A DNA stretch of 64,000 bases from Blastococcus sp038256725 (GTDB taxonomy: Bacteria > Actinomycetota > Actinomycetes > Mycobacteriales > Geodermatophilaceae), in the NCBI GenBank assembly GCA_038256725.1, contig JBBSKB010000001.1, positions 1 to 64,000 of the forward strand, in the 5' to 3' direction. Positions 16,011 through 24,706 of this stretch are shown piece by piece. A program made the translations under genes and the position numbers. The notes beneath the pieces were generated by a model. The model was not told the origin of the DNA, ran no database searches, and was given only the letters and a program-made list of their open reading frames with translations. How positions within the stretch are numbered: position 1 is the first letter of the stretch; every line of letters begins with the position of its first letter.

Positions 16011-17582
16011 ATGTCCTGGTCGACCGCCTCGCGGCCCGACGGGCTCGAGCAACCGGTCGTCGGCACCTCGGGAGCGACGGACAGCCCCGAACCGGCGTTC
16101 CCTGCTGTGCCGCCCGCGGAGCCTGCGTCGCCGCTCGACGACCCGGCGGTCATGCGCGAGGCGTGGCGGACGCTGTCCGTCGTCGGCCTGGCCAGCATGT
16201 TCTCCGGGATGTCCAACAGCGCGCTCAACGTGGCGCTCCCGGCGGTGGCGCGCGAGTACGACGCCTCGGCGACGGCGTCGAGCTGGATCCTGCTGTCGTT
16301 CATGCTCACCCAGACGCTGCTCATGGTGTCCTTCGGCCGGCTCGCCGACCTGTTCGGGCGCCGGTCGATGTACCTGACCGGGCTGGCCGTGTTCACCGTC
16401 GGCAACCTGCTCGCGGGGTTCGCTCCGGACGCGTGGTGGCTGGTCGCCTGCCGGGTGCTGCAGGCGGCGGGCGCGGCGATGCTGCTGACCAACAGCGCGG
16501 CCCTGGTCACCGGCGCCTTCCCGCGGAACCGGCTCGGGCAGGGCATGGGCATCTACCTGGCCTCGTTCTCGGTCGCCCAGCTCGTCGGGCCCACGCTGGG
16601 CGGGTTCCTGGCCGAGCACGTGGGCGTCCAGTGGCTCTTCTGGTCCAACGTGCCGGTCGGCATCGGCTGCCTGATCTGGGGGATCGTGGCGCTGCGGCCG
16701 GTGCCCCGGTCCGGCGAGCGGTTGGCGCTCGACGTACCCGGCAACCTGCTCGCCTTCCTGGGGCTGGGGTGCGGCCTGGTCGCGCTCTCGCAGGTCACCT
16801 CGCTCGGGTGGTCGCACCCGGTCGTCGTGGGCGGCCTGATCGCCTTCGCTGTCATCCTCCCCGCGTTCCTCCTCGTCGAGGGGCGGGTGCGCGATCCGCT
16901 GATGGACACGCGGCTGTTCGAGGACCGCAGCTTCTCGTGGGGGCTGAGCGCCTCGTTCCTCAACGCCATCAGCAACTTCGGGGTCGTCCTGCTGGTGTCG
17001 CTGTACCTGCAGGCGGTGGGCGGGAAGGACGCGCTCTCGGCCGGGTGGAGCGTGCTCCCGCTCGCGGTGTCGGCGCTGATCTTCTCCGCCGCGTCGGGCT
17101 TCCTCCAGCGCTGGATCGAGGCGCACACGCTCACCGTGCTCGGCAACGCGGCGACGGCTGCGGGCCTGGGCCTCCTCCTGCTGTTCACCGGCGCCGAGGT
17201 GAACGACGCCGTGGTGATGGCCGCGCTGATCCTCGTGGGCGCCGGGTCCGGGCTGTTCATGCCGTCCAACACGCAGGTGCTGCTGGCCACGATGCCCAGC
17301 GAGCGGCTGGGCATCGCCAACGGCATGCGGCTGATGCTGCAGAACACCGGTGCGGTCCTGGGCACCGCGGTGATCCTCACGGTGCTGACCACCCCGCTGC
17401 CGTTCGAGCTGCGGCGCTACGTCTTCTCCGGCACGATCTCCGAGGTCTCCGCCGAGGGCCGGCTCGACCTCGTCACCGGCTACCACTGGACGGCGTTCAC
17501 CCTCCTGCTGGTCTGCCTGGGGGCGATGGCGTGCTCCCTGGGCGCCCGCCACGCCGGCCTCCGGGCGAGCCGCAGGGGCTGA
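16011..17582 (+). CDS. MFS transporter, DHA2 (14-TM) drug/H+ antiporter family
   Basis: The protein has 523 residues. A 50-residue polar N-terminus precedes about 14 hydrophobic segments. The motif-A-like loop FGRLADLFGRRSMYL lies after the second membrane helix, and motif C-like residues lie in the fifth helix. This architecture fits proton-driven DHA2 exporters of hydrophobic compounds. The ATG at 16011 follows GGGGGAGGG. Its promoter overlaps the CTAG operator, which couples export to the catabolic regulon, so it may export or import the substrate or a toxic intermediate. Confidence 0.92.
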   Translation: MSWSTASRPDGLEQPVVGTSGATDSPEPAFPAVPPAEPASPLDDPAVMREAWRTLSVVGLASMFSGMSNSALNVALPAVAREYDASATASSWILLSFMLTQTLLMVSFGRLADLFGRRSMYLTGLAVFTVGNLLAGFAPDAWWLVACRVLQAAGAAMLLTNSAALVTGAFPRNRLGQGMGIYLASFSVAQLVGPTLGGFLAEHVGVQWLFWSNVPVGIGCLIWGIVALRPVPRSGERLALDVPGNLLAFLGLGCGLVALSQVTSLGWSHPVVVGGLIAFAVILPAFLLVEGRVRDPLMDTRLFEDRSFSWGLSASFLNAISNFGVVLLVSLYLQAVGGKDALSAGWSVLPLAVSALIFSAASGFLQRWIEAHTLTVLGNAATAAGLGLLLLFTGAEVNDAVVMAALILVGAGSGLFMPSNTQVLLATMPSERLGIANGMRLMLQNTGAVLGTAVILTVLTTPLPFELRRYVFSGTISEVSAEGRLDLVTGYHWTAFTLLLVCLGAMACSLGARHAGLRASRRG

Positions 17583-17593
17583 CCGGCCCGGGG

Positions 17594-18493
17594 TCAGCGC
17601 GGGCCGATCGGGCGGACCATCCCCTCCTGGGCGACGGTCATGACCAGCCGGCCGGCGGCGTCGAAGACGCGCGCGTGGCACAGGCAGCGCCCGCCCGCGG
17701 CCCAGCTGCTCTCCTGCTCGAAGAGCAGCCATTCGTCGACGCGGGCCGGCTCGTGCAGCCAGACGGCGTGGTCGAGGCTGGCCGCGGACACGTCCGGGGC
17801 GCCGACCGCGCGGGCGTGCGGGGCGAGGGACGTGGAGAGCAGCAGCATGTCCGAGGCGTAGGCGAGTGCGGCGGCGTGCACCAGGGGCTCGTCGGGGAGC
17901 GCCCCGGTGGCCCGCAGCCAGAAGCGCTGGCGCGGCGGGGCGGTCTCGCCACGGGCGGCCGCCACCCGCGGCAGCTCGCCGTCGAACCGGAGCTCGAAGG
18001 GGTGCCGCTGGAACAGGTTGCCGAACCAGGCGCGCAGCAGGTCCGGCGCGTCGGCGGCGGCCTCCTGCACGGTGGGGAGCGACTCGGGTGCAGGGGCGTC
18101 CAGCCGCGGGACCTGATGGGCCCAGCCGGTCTCGGCGACCTGGAACGAGGCGGTGAGGTCGAGGATCGCCCGGCCGTCCTGCTCGGCGGTGACCCGGCGG
18201 GTGCCGTACGACCGGCCGTCGCGCACGCGGTCGACGCGGAAATCGGTGGGGGACGAGGCCTCGCCGACGCGGAGGAAGTAGGCGTGCAGCGAGTGCACCC
18301 GCCGGTCGGGGTCGACCGTGGCGCCGGCGGCGAGCAGCGCCTGGGCGACGACGGAGCCGCCGAACGAGCGCTCCGGGTTCCGCCGGCGCGGCCCGGCGCG
18401 GAAGGTGTCCGCTCCGGTCGGGAAGACGGAGAGCACGGCCGCGAGACCACCGTCGTCGCCGTGTGCGTCCTGCCACGAACCCTGGACCTGCAT
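17594..18493 (-). CDS. acyl-CoA thioesterase II (TesB-like)
   Basis: The protein has 299 residues with two hot-dog domains. Signature segments are RRNPERSFGGSVVAQALLAA, VHSLHAYFLRVG, SFGG-type loops, and the C-terminal LDHAVWLHEPARVDEWLLFE, typical of the Asp-Gln-Ser/Thr catalytic triad family. It hydrolyses acyl-CoA to free acid and CoA and may relieve CoA trapping during catabolism. The ATG at 18493 is chosen because AAGGAG lies 10 bases upstream; the open frame extends without similarity. It is divergent from the third TetR gene. Confidence 0.92.
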   Translation of the reverse strand: MQVQGSWQDAHGDDGGLAAVLSVFPTGADTFRAGPRRRNPERSFGGSVVAQALLAAGATVDPDRRVHSLHAYFLRVGEASSPTDFRVDRVRDGRSYGTRRVTAEQDGRAILDLTASFQVAETGWAHQVPRLDAPAPESLPTVQEAAADAPDLLRAWFGNLFQRHPFELRFDGELPRVAAARGETAPPRQRFWLRATGALPDEPLVHAAALAYASDMLLLSTSLAPHARAVGAPDVSAASLDHAVWLHEPARVDEWLLFEQESSWAAGGRCLCHARVFDAAGRLVMTVAQEGMVRPIGPR

Positions 18494-18532
18494 CAATTCT
18501 CGACTCCTTCGGGCCTGCCCTCTTGACCTGTT

Positions 18533-18552
18533 AAGTGAATCACTATTCAATT
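18533..18552. promoter_or_regulatory. 20-bp inverted-repeat operator candidate at TetR start
   Basis: AAGTGAAT (18533-18540) and ATTCAATT (18545-18552) pair at 7 of 8 positions around CACT. The AT-rich element overlaps a possible promoter (TTGACC at 18523, TATTCA at 18544). Its end is 7 bp from the likely GTG start, suggesting a leaderless, autoregulated transcript. Confidence 0.65.
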
Positions 18553-18558
18553 CGTGCC

Positions 18559-19170
18559 GTGGGACGCATCGCGGGCGCATCGGGCGCACAGACACGGGAG
18601 CGGCTGCTGCGTGCAGCTGCAGACGTGTTCGCCCGACGTGGCTACGACGGCACCCGGGTCGCCGACATCGCCACCGAGGCGGGGCTGAGCAACAGCGCGC
18701 TGTACGCCTACTTCGCCTCGAAGGCCGAGCTGCTCGTCGGCGCGCTCCGCACCCACGGTCGTCGTCCGCTGGAGGAGATGGTCGAGGCGGATCCCGACGG
18801 TCCGATCGTCGACCTGTTCATGCGCACCGGTGCGAGCCTGCGCGAGCGGCCTGACGCCGACCGGTACCTCGTCATCGAGGCGCTGGTCGCGGCCCGGCAC
18901 GACCCCGAGGTCGCCGCCGCGATGACCGACTACATCCGCGAGCGCGCGGACTGGATGACCGGTCTGGTCCAGCAGGCGCAGTTGCGTGGCGAGATCGACG
19001 CCACCGTCTCCGCGAGGGCCATCACCCACCTCGCCACCTCGCTGGCCATCGGCAGCACCCTGCTCACCCCTGATCTGCACGGCGTCGACGACGAGGACTG
19101 GACAGCGTTGCTGACCCGTGTCGTGACGAGCATCGCCCGTACCGAAGCACAGATGGGAAACCGCACATGA
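18559..19170 (+). CDS. TetR-family transcriptional regulator
   Basis: The protein has 203 residues from the GTG at 18559 (VGRIAGASGAQTRERLL). A GTG at 18535 would add eight residues but lies inside the operator. The helix-turn-helix is RLLRAAADVFARRGYDG, RVADIATEAGLSNSALYAYF and ASKAELL. The C-terminal domain ends with a helix pair used in dimerisation. The stop overlaps the ferredoxin start by ATGA, so the regulator is part of the P450 operon and probably controls it along with the divergent thioesterase. Confidence 0.9.
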   Translation: MGRIAGASGAQTRERLLRAAADVFARRGYDGTRVADIATEAGLSNSALYAYFASKAELLVGALRTHGRRPLEEMVEADPDGPIVDLFMRTGASLRERPDADRYLVIEALVAARHDPEVAAAMTDYIRERADWMTGLVQQAQLRGEIDATVSARAITHLATSLAIGSTLLTPDLHGVDDEDWTALLTRVVTSIARTEAQMGNRT

Positions 19171-19376
19171 AGGTGCAGATCGACTCGAAGCTCTGCCAGG
19201 GCCACGGCCGCTGCTACGACCTCTTCCCCGACCTGTTCGGCGAGGACGAAGAGGGTTACGCCACGCTCACCGAGCTGACCGCCGACGGCAACGTGCCGGC
19301 CGGCCGGGAGGCCGACACCCGTCTCGCGGCGGCCAACTGCCCCGAGTCCGCCGTTCTAGTGTTCGAGGAGGCTTGA
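19167..19376 (+). CDS. [3Fe-4S]-type ferredoxin
   Basis: The protein has 69 residues. Cysteines Cys10 and Cys16 (CQGHGRC) and Cys58 (ANCPESA) are the three ligands of a 3Fe-4S cluster; the fourth ligand position is His13, typical of P450-partner ferredoxins. It overlaps the TetR gene by ATGA and the P450 start follows its stop by one base, so the pair should be co-translated. It transfers electrons from a reductase (probably the one at 20761) to the P450. Confidence 0.95.
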   Translation: MKVQIDSKLCQGHGRCYDLFPDLFGEDEEGYATLTELTADGNVPAGREADTRLAAANCPESAVLVFEEA

Positions 19377-19377
19377 C

Positions 19378-20649
19378 ATGACCGTCGATGACAGATTCAC
19401 CGAAGATTTCCGCAGCAAGGAGCCGCAGGAGGACCTCGGCGTCCGCAGCGAGGTGGTGACCGGTCCGGTGTCCGACTGGACCACGGACTTCTCCCACTTC
19501 GAGGAGGAGTACGGCGAGCGCGCGATCGAGATCTGGGACGACCTGCGCGGTCGCTGTCCGGTCGCCCGCACCGAGCGATTCGGTGGCGCCTGGCTGCCCA
19601 CCCGCTACGAGGACGTCCAGGCCATCGCCTACGACACCGAGCACTTCACCTCCCGCTCCATCATCGTGAGCAACTACCGCCCGCCGCTGGACCTGGCGCC
19701 GGTCGGGGGAGTCCCCCCGATCTCGTCCGACCCGCCGTTCCACCACGACGCCCGCAAGCTGCTCCTGCCGGCGTTCACCAAGGCGAACGTGGCGAAGCAG
19801 GCGATCACGACCGAGGCGTTCTGCCACTCGCTGATCGACGGCCTCGCCGGCCGGGACGTCGTGGACGCCGCGACCGAGTACGCGATGCACATCCCGATGC
19901 GCGTCATCTCGGACATGCTGGGCTTCCCCCCGGAGGACGGGCCGAAGTTCGCCGAGTTCGTGGAGAGCGCCCTCGAGGGTGCCAACGGCACGCCCGAGGA
20001 GCGGCAGGAGAGCGGCGCGCAGCTGTTCGACTACCTCCTCGAGCAGATCCGTGACCACATCGCGAACCCGCGCGAGGACCTGACGACGTACCTCATCAAC
20101 GCCGAGCTGTACGGCCAGAAGCTCTCGCCCCAGCACGTGGCGGGCACGATGGCGCTGCTGCTCATCGCGGGCATCGACACGACGTGGAGCGCCATCGGCT
20201 CCTCGCTGTGGCACCTGGCGAAGAACCCCGAGGACCGCAAGCGCCTGGTCGAGGACTCGTCGCTGCGCGCGGCCGCCGTGGAGGAGTTCCTCCGCGCCTA
20301 CGCCCCCGTGACCATGGCCCGCCTGGTCAAGGAGGACGTGGAGCTCGGTGGGGTCGAGATGAAGAAGGAGGACTGGGTCCTGCTTCCCTTCCCGGCCGCC
20401 AACCGCGACCCGGAGCGCTTCGAGGACGCCGACAAGGTGATCATCGACCGGCAGGTCAACCGGCACGCGGCCTTCGGCCTCGGCATCCACCGCTGCGTCG
20501 GGTCGCACCTGGCCCGCATGGAGCTGCGGGTCGCCCTCGAGGTGTGGCTGGACCGCATCCCCGAGTTCAGCCTGGTCGAGGACGAGCCCACCCGCTGGTC
20601 GGTCGGTCAGATCCGTGGGCCGCGCGCGCTGCCGATGCGCATCGGCTGA
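19378..20649 (+). CDS. cytochrome P450
   Basis: The protein has 423 residues. The I-helix oxygen-activation motif AGIDTT (264-269), the K-helix EEFLR, and the haem-binding FGLGIHRCVGSHLAR with axial Cys373 are all intact. The PERF-like region is ANRDPERFEDAD. It is a soluble bacterial class I P450 that needs the neighbouring ferredoxin and a reductase. The substrate cannot be told from sequence; the surrounding lipid-type catabolic genes suggest hydroxylation of a hydrophobic compound. The ATG at 19378 has GAGGAGG upstream. A strong hairpin follows the gene. Confidence 0.95.
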   Translation: MTVDDRFTEDFRSKEPQEDLGVRSEVVTGPVSDWTTDFSHFEEEYGERAIEIWDDLRGRCPVARTERFGGAWLPTRYEDVQAIAYDTEHFTSRSIIVSNYRPPLDLAPVGGVPPISSDPPFHHDARKLLLPAFTKANVAKQAITTEAFCHSLIDGLAGRDVVDAATEYAMHIPMRVISDMLGFPPEDGPKFAEFVESALEGANGTPEERQESGAQLFDYLLEQIRDHIANPREDLTTYLINAELYGQKLSPQHVAGTMALLLIAGIDTTWSAIGSSLWHLAKNPEDRKRLVEDSSLRAAAVEEFLRAYAPVTMARLVKEDVELGGVEMKKEDWVLLPFPAANRDPERFEDADKVIIDRQVNRHAAFGLGIHRCVGSHLARMELRVALEVWLDRIPEFSLVEDEPTRWSVGQIRGPRALPMRIG

Positions 20650-20655
20650 TGCCGC

Positions 20656-20701
20656 GCCGGAGCCCCGGTGGTCGTGCGCACACGACCGCCGGGGCTTCGG
20701 C
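20656..20701 (+). terminator. long hairpin between P450 and ferredoxin reductase genes
   Basis: AGCCCCGG/CCGGGGCT and GGTCGTG/CACGACC form a continuous stem with one mismatch, loop CGCA, and an outer GCCGG/TCGGC with one mismatch. It may reduce but not prevent read-through to the co-oriented reductase. Confidence 0.7.
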
Positions 20702-20760
20702 ACGTCCGGCACCAGAACGCCCCAGGGCGAAGTCCTACTCACCAGCAGGGGGTCCCACCC

Positions 20761-21999
20761 GTGTCCAGCCAGACCGTGGTCGTCGTCGGTTCGTCCGTCG
20801 GGGGTGTGCGGACGGCGCAGGCGCTGCGCCGAGAGGGCTTCGCCGGCCGCATCGTGCTCGTCGGTGAGGAGTCCGCCGAGCCCTACGACAAGCCGCCGCT
20901 GTCCAAGCAGTACCTGGCGGGGGAGTGGGCGCTGGACCGCCTCGCCCTGCTCACCCCGGAGGCGACGGCCGCCGCTGAGCTCGAGCTCCGGCTCGGCGTC
21001 GCCGCCGTCCGGCTCGACGTCGCCGCCTCGCAGGTGGTGCTCGCCGACGGCTCGAAGCTGGACTACGACCACGTCGTCATCGCCACCGGCGCGACCGCCC
21101 GGCCCTCGCCGTGGCAGGCACCCTCGGGCGTGCACGTGATCCGCACGCTGGCCGACGTGGACGGCCTGCGCGCCGACCTCGCGGCCGGCGGACCGGTCGT
21201 CGTCGTCGGCGGTGGGGTCATCGGCGCGGAGGCGGCGGCGACCATGCGCAGCCTCGGGCACGAGGTGACCGTGGTCGATCCGCTCGCGACGCCGCTGGCG
21301 CGCCTGGTGGGCCCGGAGGTCGGGCGGCCGCTGGAGGAGCTGCACCGCCGGCGCGGCGTCGACACCCGCTTCGGCGTCGGCGTCGAGGGCATCGACGGCT
21401 CGGCCGGGAACCTGACCGTCCGGCTGACCGACGGCGCGGTGCTGACCGCGGCCACGGTGCTCGTGGGCATCGGCGCGGTACCGAACGACGACTGGCTCGC
21501 CGACTCGGGGCTGCTGATCGACAACGGCGTCGTCTGCGACCGCTACTGCCGGGCCGTGGACTCCGACCGCGTCTGGGCGGTGGGCGACGTCGCCCGCTGG
21601 CAGGACCCGCGGTACCCCGCGGAGGTGCGCGTCGAGCACTGGACCAATGCCGTCGAGCAGGGGGCCGCGGTCGCGCACAACATCGTGCATGCCGAGGACC
21701 TGCAGCCCTACAGCCCGCTCGAGTACGTCTGGACCGACCAGTACGACTGGAAGATGCAGATCGTCGGGCACGCCGCCCGCGGCGGCCGGTTCGAGGTCGT
21801 CGGCGACCTGTCGGTGGACCCGGCGAAGGGGGCCGTCCTCTACGCCGACGACGACGGTCTGCTGACCGGTGTCGTGGCCGTCAACTGGCCCAAGCCGCTG
21901 GTCACCGGGCGGCGCGCACTGGTCGCGGGGGAGACGGACTTCGAGGAGTTCGTGGCCCAGATCCGGGAGCTGTTCGCCAAGGTGACCGCCGCCCGCTGA
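20761..21999 (+). CDS. NAD(P)H-dependent ferredoxin reductase (FAD)
   Basis: The protein has 412 residues. It has the FAD Rossmann motif VVVVGSSVGGVRTA near the start, YDKPPLSKQYL, the ATGATARP loop, the NAD(P) motif VVVVGGGVIGAEAA (about 142-155), and the C-terminal FAD-binding VWAVGDVARW. This is the pattern of oxygenase-coupled ferredoxin reductases (putidaredoxin reductase-like). It completes a three-component P450 system with the ferredoxin and P450 upstream. The GTG at 20761 (VSSQTVVVVG) is chosen because the conserved strand begins there. Confidence 0.93.
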   Translation: MSSQTVVVVGSSVGGVRTAQALRREGFAGRIVLVGEESAEPYDKPPLSKQYLAGEWALDRLALLTPEATAAAELELRLGVAAVRLDVAASQVVLADGSKLDYDHVVIATGATARPSPWQAPSGVHVIRTLADVDGLRADLAAGGPVVVVGGGVIGAEAAATMRSLGHEVTVVDPLATPLARLVGPEVGRPLEELHRRRGVDTRFGVGVEGIDGSAGNLTVRLTDGAVLTAATVLVGIGAVPNDDWLADSGLLIDNGVVCDRYCRAVDSDRVWAVGDVARWQDPRYPAEVRVEHWTNAVEQGAAVAHNIVHAEDLQPYSPLEYVWTDQYDWKMQIVGHAARGGRFEVVGDLSVDPAKGAVLYADDDGLLTGVVAVNWPKPLVTGRRALVAGETDFEEFVAQIRELFAKVTAAR

Positions 22000-22014
22000 C
22001 CGCAGCCGCAGTGG

Positions 22015-22062
22015 GACGCACCGGAGCCCGGGGACCGCGAGGTCCCCGGGCTCCGGTGCGTC
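22015..22062. terminator. 22-bp-stem terminator between convergent genes
   Basis: A perfect stem of 22 bp (GACGCACCGGAGCCCGG continuing GGACC) with the loop GCGA ends transcription of the reductase, and on the other strand that of the alpha/beta hydrolase. It is the strongest hairpin in the window. Confidence 0.9.
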
Positions 22063-22074
22063 TTGGTACGGGTC

Positions 22075-23007
22075 TCAGCCGTGCAGCAGCGCCCGAAACT
22101 TCCCGCAGGTCTCCTCGACGGCGGCCATGGCCGCCGGTGAGAGCGACCCCATGTCGAAGAAGCCGTGGATCATCCCGTCGTAGCGGGTGACGTCGACCGG
22201 CACGCCGGCGGCACGCAACGCCTCGCCGTACGCCTCGCCCTCGTCACGCAGCGGGTCGAACTCCGCCGTCACGATGACCGCGGGCGGCTGGCCGGTCAGG
22301 TCGGCGTGCAGCGGTGCCAGGCGCGGGTCCTTGGTGTCCTCCCAGGCCCCCGCGTAGTGGCCGTAGAACCAGTCCATGGTCGATTGCTCGAGGAAGTAGC
22401 CCTTCGCGTTCTCGACGCGGCTTGCGTACTCGCCCGCGGCGTCGACGGCCGGGTAGATCAGCAGCTGCGCGGTGATCGGGGTGCCCTCGGCGTGCAGGGT
22501 CTGCGCGACGACGGCGGCCAGGTTGCCACCGGCGCTGTCGCCCGCGACGCCGAGCCGGTCGTCCCCGCCGAAGCGGTCGCGGTGCGCAGCGATCCAACGG
22601 GCGGAGACCACGGCGTCGTCGGCCGCGGCCGGGAACGGTGCCTCCGGCGCGAGCCGGTAGTCGACCGACACCACGACGGCGGTGGCGTCGCGGCAGATGT
22701 GCCGGGCCATGTTGTCGTGCGTCTCCAGGTCACCGATGACCCAGCCGCCGCCGTGGAAGAACGCGACGGTCGGGAAGGGGCCCTCGCCTTCGGGCCGGTA
22801 GACGCGCGCCCGCAGATCGCCGTCGCCGCCGGGGACGGTGATGTCCTCGGTGCTCGCCACGGGCACGATCTGCTCCGGGCCGCGCAGGCCGGTGGTCATG
22901 GCCAGGTACTGCGCCCGCCCGGCCTCCGGCGGCCCCTCGTACATGGGGGGCAGGTCGGACTGCTGGGCCATGGCGAGCAGAGCGGCGAGGTGCTGGTCGA
23001 CCGGCAC
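22075..23007 (-). CDS. alpha/beta hydrolase, hormone-sensitive-lipase (HSL) family
   Basis: The protein has 310 residues. It contains the HSL oxyanion motif HGGGWVIGD, the nucleophile elbow GDSAGGN, the catalytic Asp in FDPLRDEG and the His in DGMIHGF. Family members hydrolyse short or medium acyl esters and lactones. The neighbouring flavin monooxygenase gene lies 40 bp upstream in the same direction, a pairing known from Baeyer-Villiger pathways where the esterase cleaves the ester formed. The start is the GTG at 23007. Confidence 0.93.
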   Translation of the reverse strand: MPVDQHLAALLAMAQQSDLPPMYEGPPEAGRAQYLAMTTGLRGPEQIVPVASTEDITVPGGDGDLRARVYRPEGEGPFPTVAFFHGGGWVIGDLETHDNMARHICRDATAVVVSVDYRLAPEAPFPAAADDAVVSARWIAAHRDRFGGDDRLGVAGDSAGGNLAAVVAQTLHAEGTPITAQLLIYPAVDAAGEYASRVENAKGYFLEQSTMDWFYGHYAGAWEDTKDPRLAPLHADLTGQPPAVIVTAEFDPLRDEGEAYGEALRAAGVPVDVTRYDGMIHGFFDMGSLSPAAMAAVEETCGKFRALLHG

Positions 23008-23047
23008 GGGGTCTCCTGTCAGCGAGAGGGGTGGGGGTGCGGCGGGA

Positions 23048-24553
23048 TCAGGCGGAGTAGACGAGACCGTCGTCGAGGTCGGCGGCGGGCAGGAGCGTCC
23101 GCTCCTCGGCGTACTCCTTGTGGTGGGTCCACGGCTCCCGGTCGCCGCGCTTGTGCATGCGGTGCTGGGACCGCATGACGTAGCCGGGGTTGAAGTTCTC
23201 CGGGTCCGACCAGTCCAGCAGGGGCATGTCGGCGTCCTCCGGCCGGAGCTGCGGGACGACGACCGGCGTGCCCTGCTCGTCCATCTTGCCGAGCAGCCGG
23301 CAGACGAACTGGCTGACCAGGTCGGCGCGCAGGGTCCAGCTGGCCCGGAAGTACCCGAAGACGTAGGCCATGTTCGGCACGCCGGTGATCATGAGGCCGC
23401 GGTAGGTCACCTGCCCGGTGAAGTCGACCGGTTCGCCGTCGACGGTGAAGGCGACGTTGCCGAACACGGACAGGTCGAACCCGGTCGCGGTGACGACGAT
23501 GTCGGCCTCGAGCTCCTCGCCCGAGGCGAGCCGGATGCCGGTCGGGGTGAACCGCTCGATGGTGTCGGTGACGACGGAGGCGTTGCCCTCGCGCAGCGCC
23601 GTGAACAGGTCGCCCTCGGGAACCGCGGCCAGGCGCTGCTGCCACGGCCGGTACGTCGGGTTGAAGTGCTTGTCGATGTCGAAGCCCTCGGGGAGCAGCG
23701 GCCGCATCGAGTCGATGAGGAATGCGCGCAGCACGTCCGGGGTCTCCTTGGACATGCGGTGGAGCTCCTCGCCCTGCACGAACGAGGCGCGGCGCATGAT
23801 CTCGTGCGTCCACTCGTCCGGGATCTCCAGCGCCCGGAGCGTCGCGGCCAGCTCGGCGACCTTCGGGCGGGAGATGAAGAACGTGGGCGAGCGCTGGAGC
23901 ATCGTCACGTGCTTGGCGCTCTCGGCGATCGCCGGGATCAGCGTCGCGGCGGTCGCGCCGGAGCCGATGACGACGACCCGCTTGCCGGTGTAGTCGAGGT
24001 CCTCGGGCCACTGCTGCGGGTGGATGACCTGCCCGCGGAAGTCGTCCATGCCCTCCCAGCGCGGCTGGAAGGGCTTGTCGTGGTCGTAGTAGCCCTGGCA
24101 CATCCAGAGGAAGCCGGTGGTGAAGCGCAGCTGCTCGCCGGTGTCCTCACGGGTCACCTCGACGGTGTACTGCTTCTCCTCCGACGACCAGCTCGCTGCG
24201 GTGACGCGGTGCCGGTAGCGGATCTTCCCGGCCAGGTCGTTCTCCTCGATGACCTCGTCGAGGTAGCCGAGGATCTCGTCGGCGGTGGCGATCGAGGGCC
24301 CGCGCCACGGCTTGAACCCGTAGCCGAAGGTGAACAGGTCGCTGTCCGACCGGGCGCCCGGGTAGCGGTGGGTCCGCCACGTGCCGCCGCGGGTGTCGAG
24401 TGCGTCCAGGACCAGGAAGCTGCGGCCAGGCTGCTCCTGCTGCAGGTGGTAGGCGGCGCCGATGCCGGAGATGCCGGCCCCGACGATCAGGACGTCGACA
24501 TGCTCGACGTGGGTGCTGCTGGTGCGGCCGGCGGGTGCCTGCATCGTGGTCAT
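23048..24553 (-). CDS. flavin-containing monooxygenase (Baeyer-Villiger type)
   Basis: The protein has 501 residues. Motifs are the FAD Rossmann GAGISGIGAAYHL, the FMO/BVMO identifying FRGQVIHPQQWP (FxGxxxHxxxW/P), a second NADPH Rossmann VVVIGSGATAATL, and the conserved ATGFDLSVFG. It inserts one O2-derived oxygen into a ketone (giving an ester or lactone) or oxidises a heteroatom. The ATG at 24553 has GAGGAG eight bases upstream. It is transcribed divergently from icmF over a 153-bp region with a degenerate CTAG operator and precedes the esterase. Confidence 0.93.
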   Translation of the reverse strand: MTTMQAPAGRTSSTHVEHVDVLIVGAGISGIGAAYHLQQEQPGRSFLVLDALDTRGGTWRTHRYPGARSDSDLFTFGYGFKPWRGPSIATADEILGYLDEVIEENDLAGKIRYRHRVTAASWSSEEKQYTVEVTREDTGEQLRFTTGFLWMCQGYYDHDKPFQPRWEGMDDFRGQVIHPQQWPEDLDYTGKRVVVIGSGATAATLIPAIAESAKHVTMLQRSPTFFISRPKVAELAATLRALEIPDEWTHEIMRRASFVQGEELHRMSKETPDVLRAFLIDSMRPLLPEGFDIDKHFNPTYRPWQQRLAAVPEGDLFTALREGNASVVTDTIERFTPTGIRLASGEELEADIVVTATGFDLSVFGNVAFTVDGEPVDFTGQVTYRGLMITGVPNMAYVFGYFRASWTLRADLVSQFVCRLLGKMDEQGTPVVVPQLRPEDADMPLLDWSDPENFNPGYVMRSQHRMHKRGDREPWTHHKEYAEERTLLPAADLDDGLVYSA

Positions 24554-24615
24554 CGGGAGCTCCTCGCAGGCGCGTGACATACGTCGCAGAACGTACCGGC
24601 GCGACGACCGGATTG

Positions 24616-24632
24616 CTAGAACGTCGCTCTGA
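24616..24632. promoter_or_regulatory. degenerate CTAGAAC-N3 element between FMO and icmF
   Basis: CTAGAAC is intact at 24616-24622, with spacer GTC and a poor right arm GCTCTGA (4 of 7 match to GTTCTAG). A second half-site-like AGAACGTAC lies at 24588-24596. It suggests the FMO and icmF genes may belong to the same regulon but is weaker than the sites at 14235 and 15967. A -10-like TATCCT lies before icmF. Confidence 0.35.
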
Positions 24633-24706
24633 TTCCGTTCCTGGCCACCGGCGGGGGAGTCCCCGATACGTGGACGTCCTACTATCCTGGGTCGTACGGT
24701 GCGGGC

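Noticed and set aside
19353..19359. GTTCTAG half-site inside the ferredoxin gene
   Set aside because: No partner arm at the right distance and located in coding sequence, so it is not counted as an operator of the CTAG regulon.
24554..24706. Possible cobalamin riboswitch before icmF
   Set aside because: No B12-box-like sequence or conserved adenosylcobalamin riboswitch elements are visible in the 153-bp gap.
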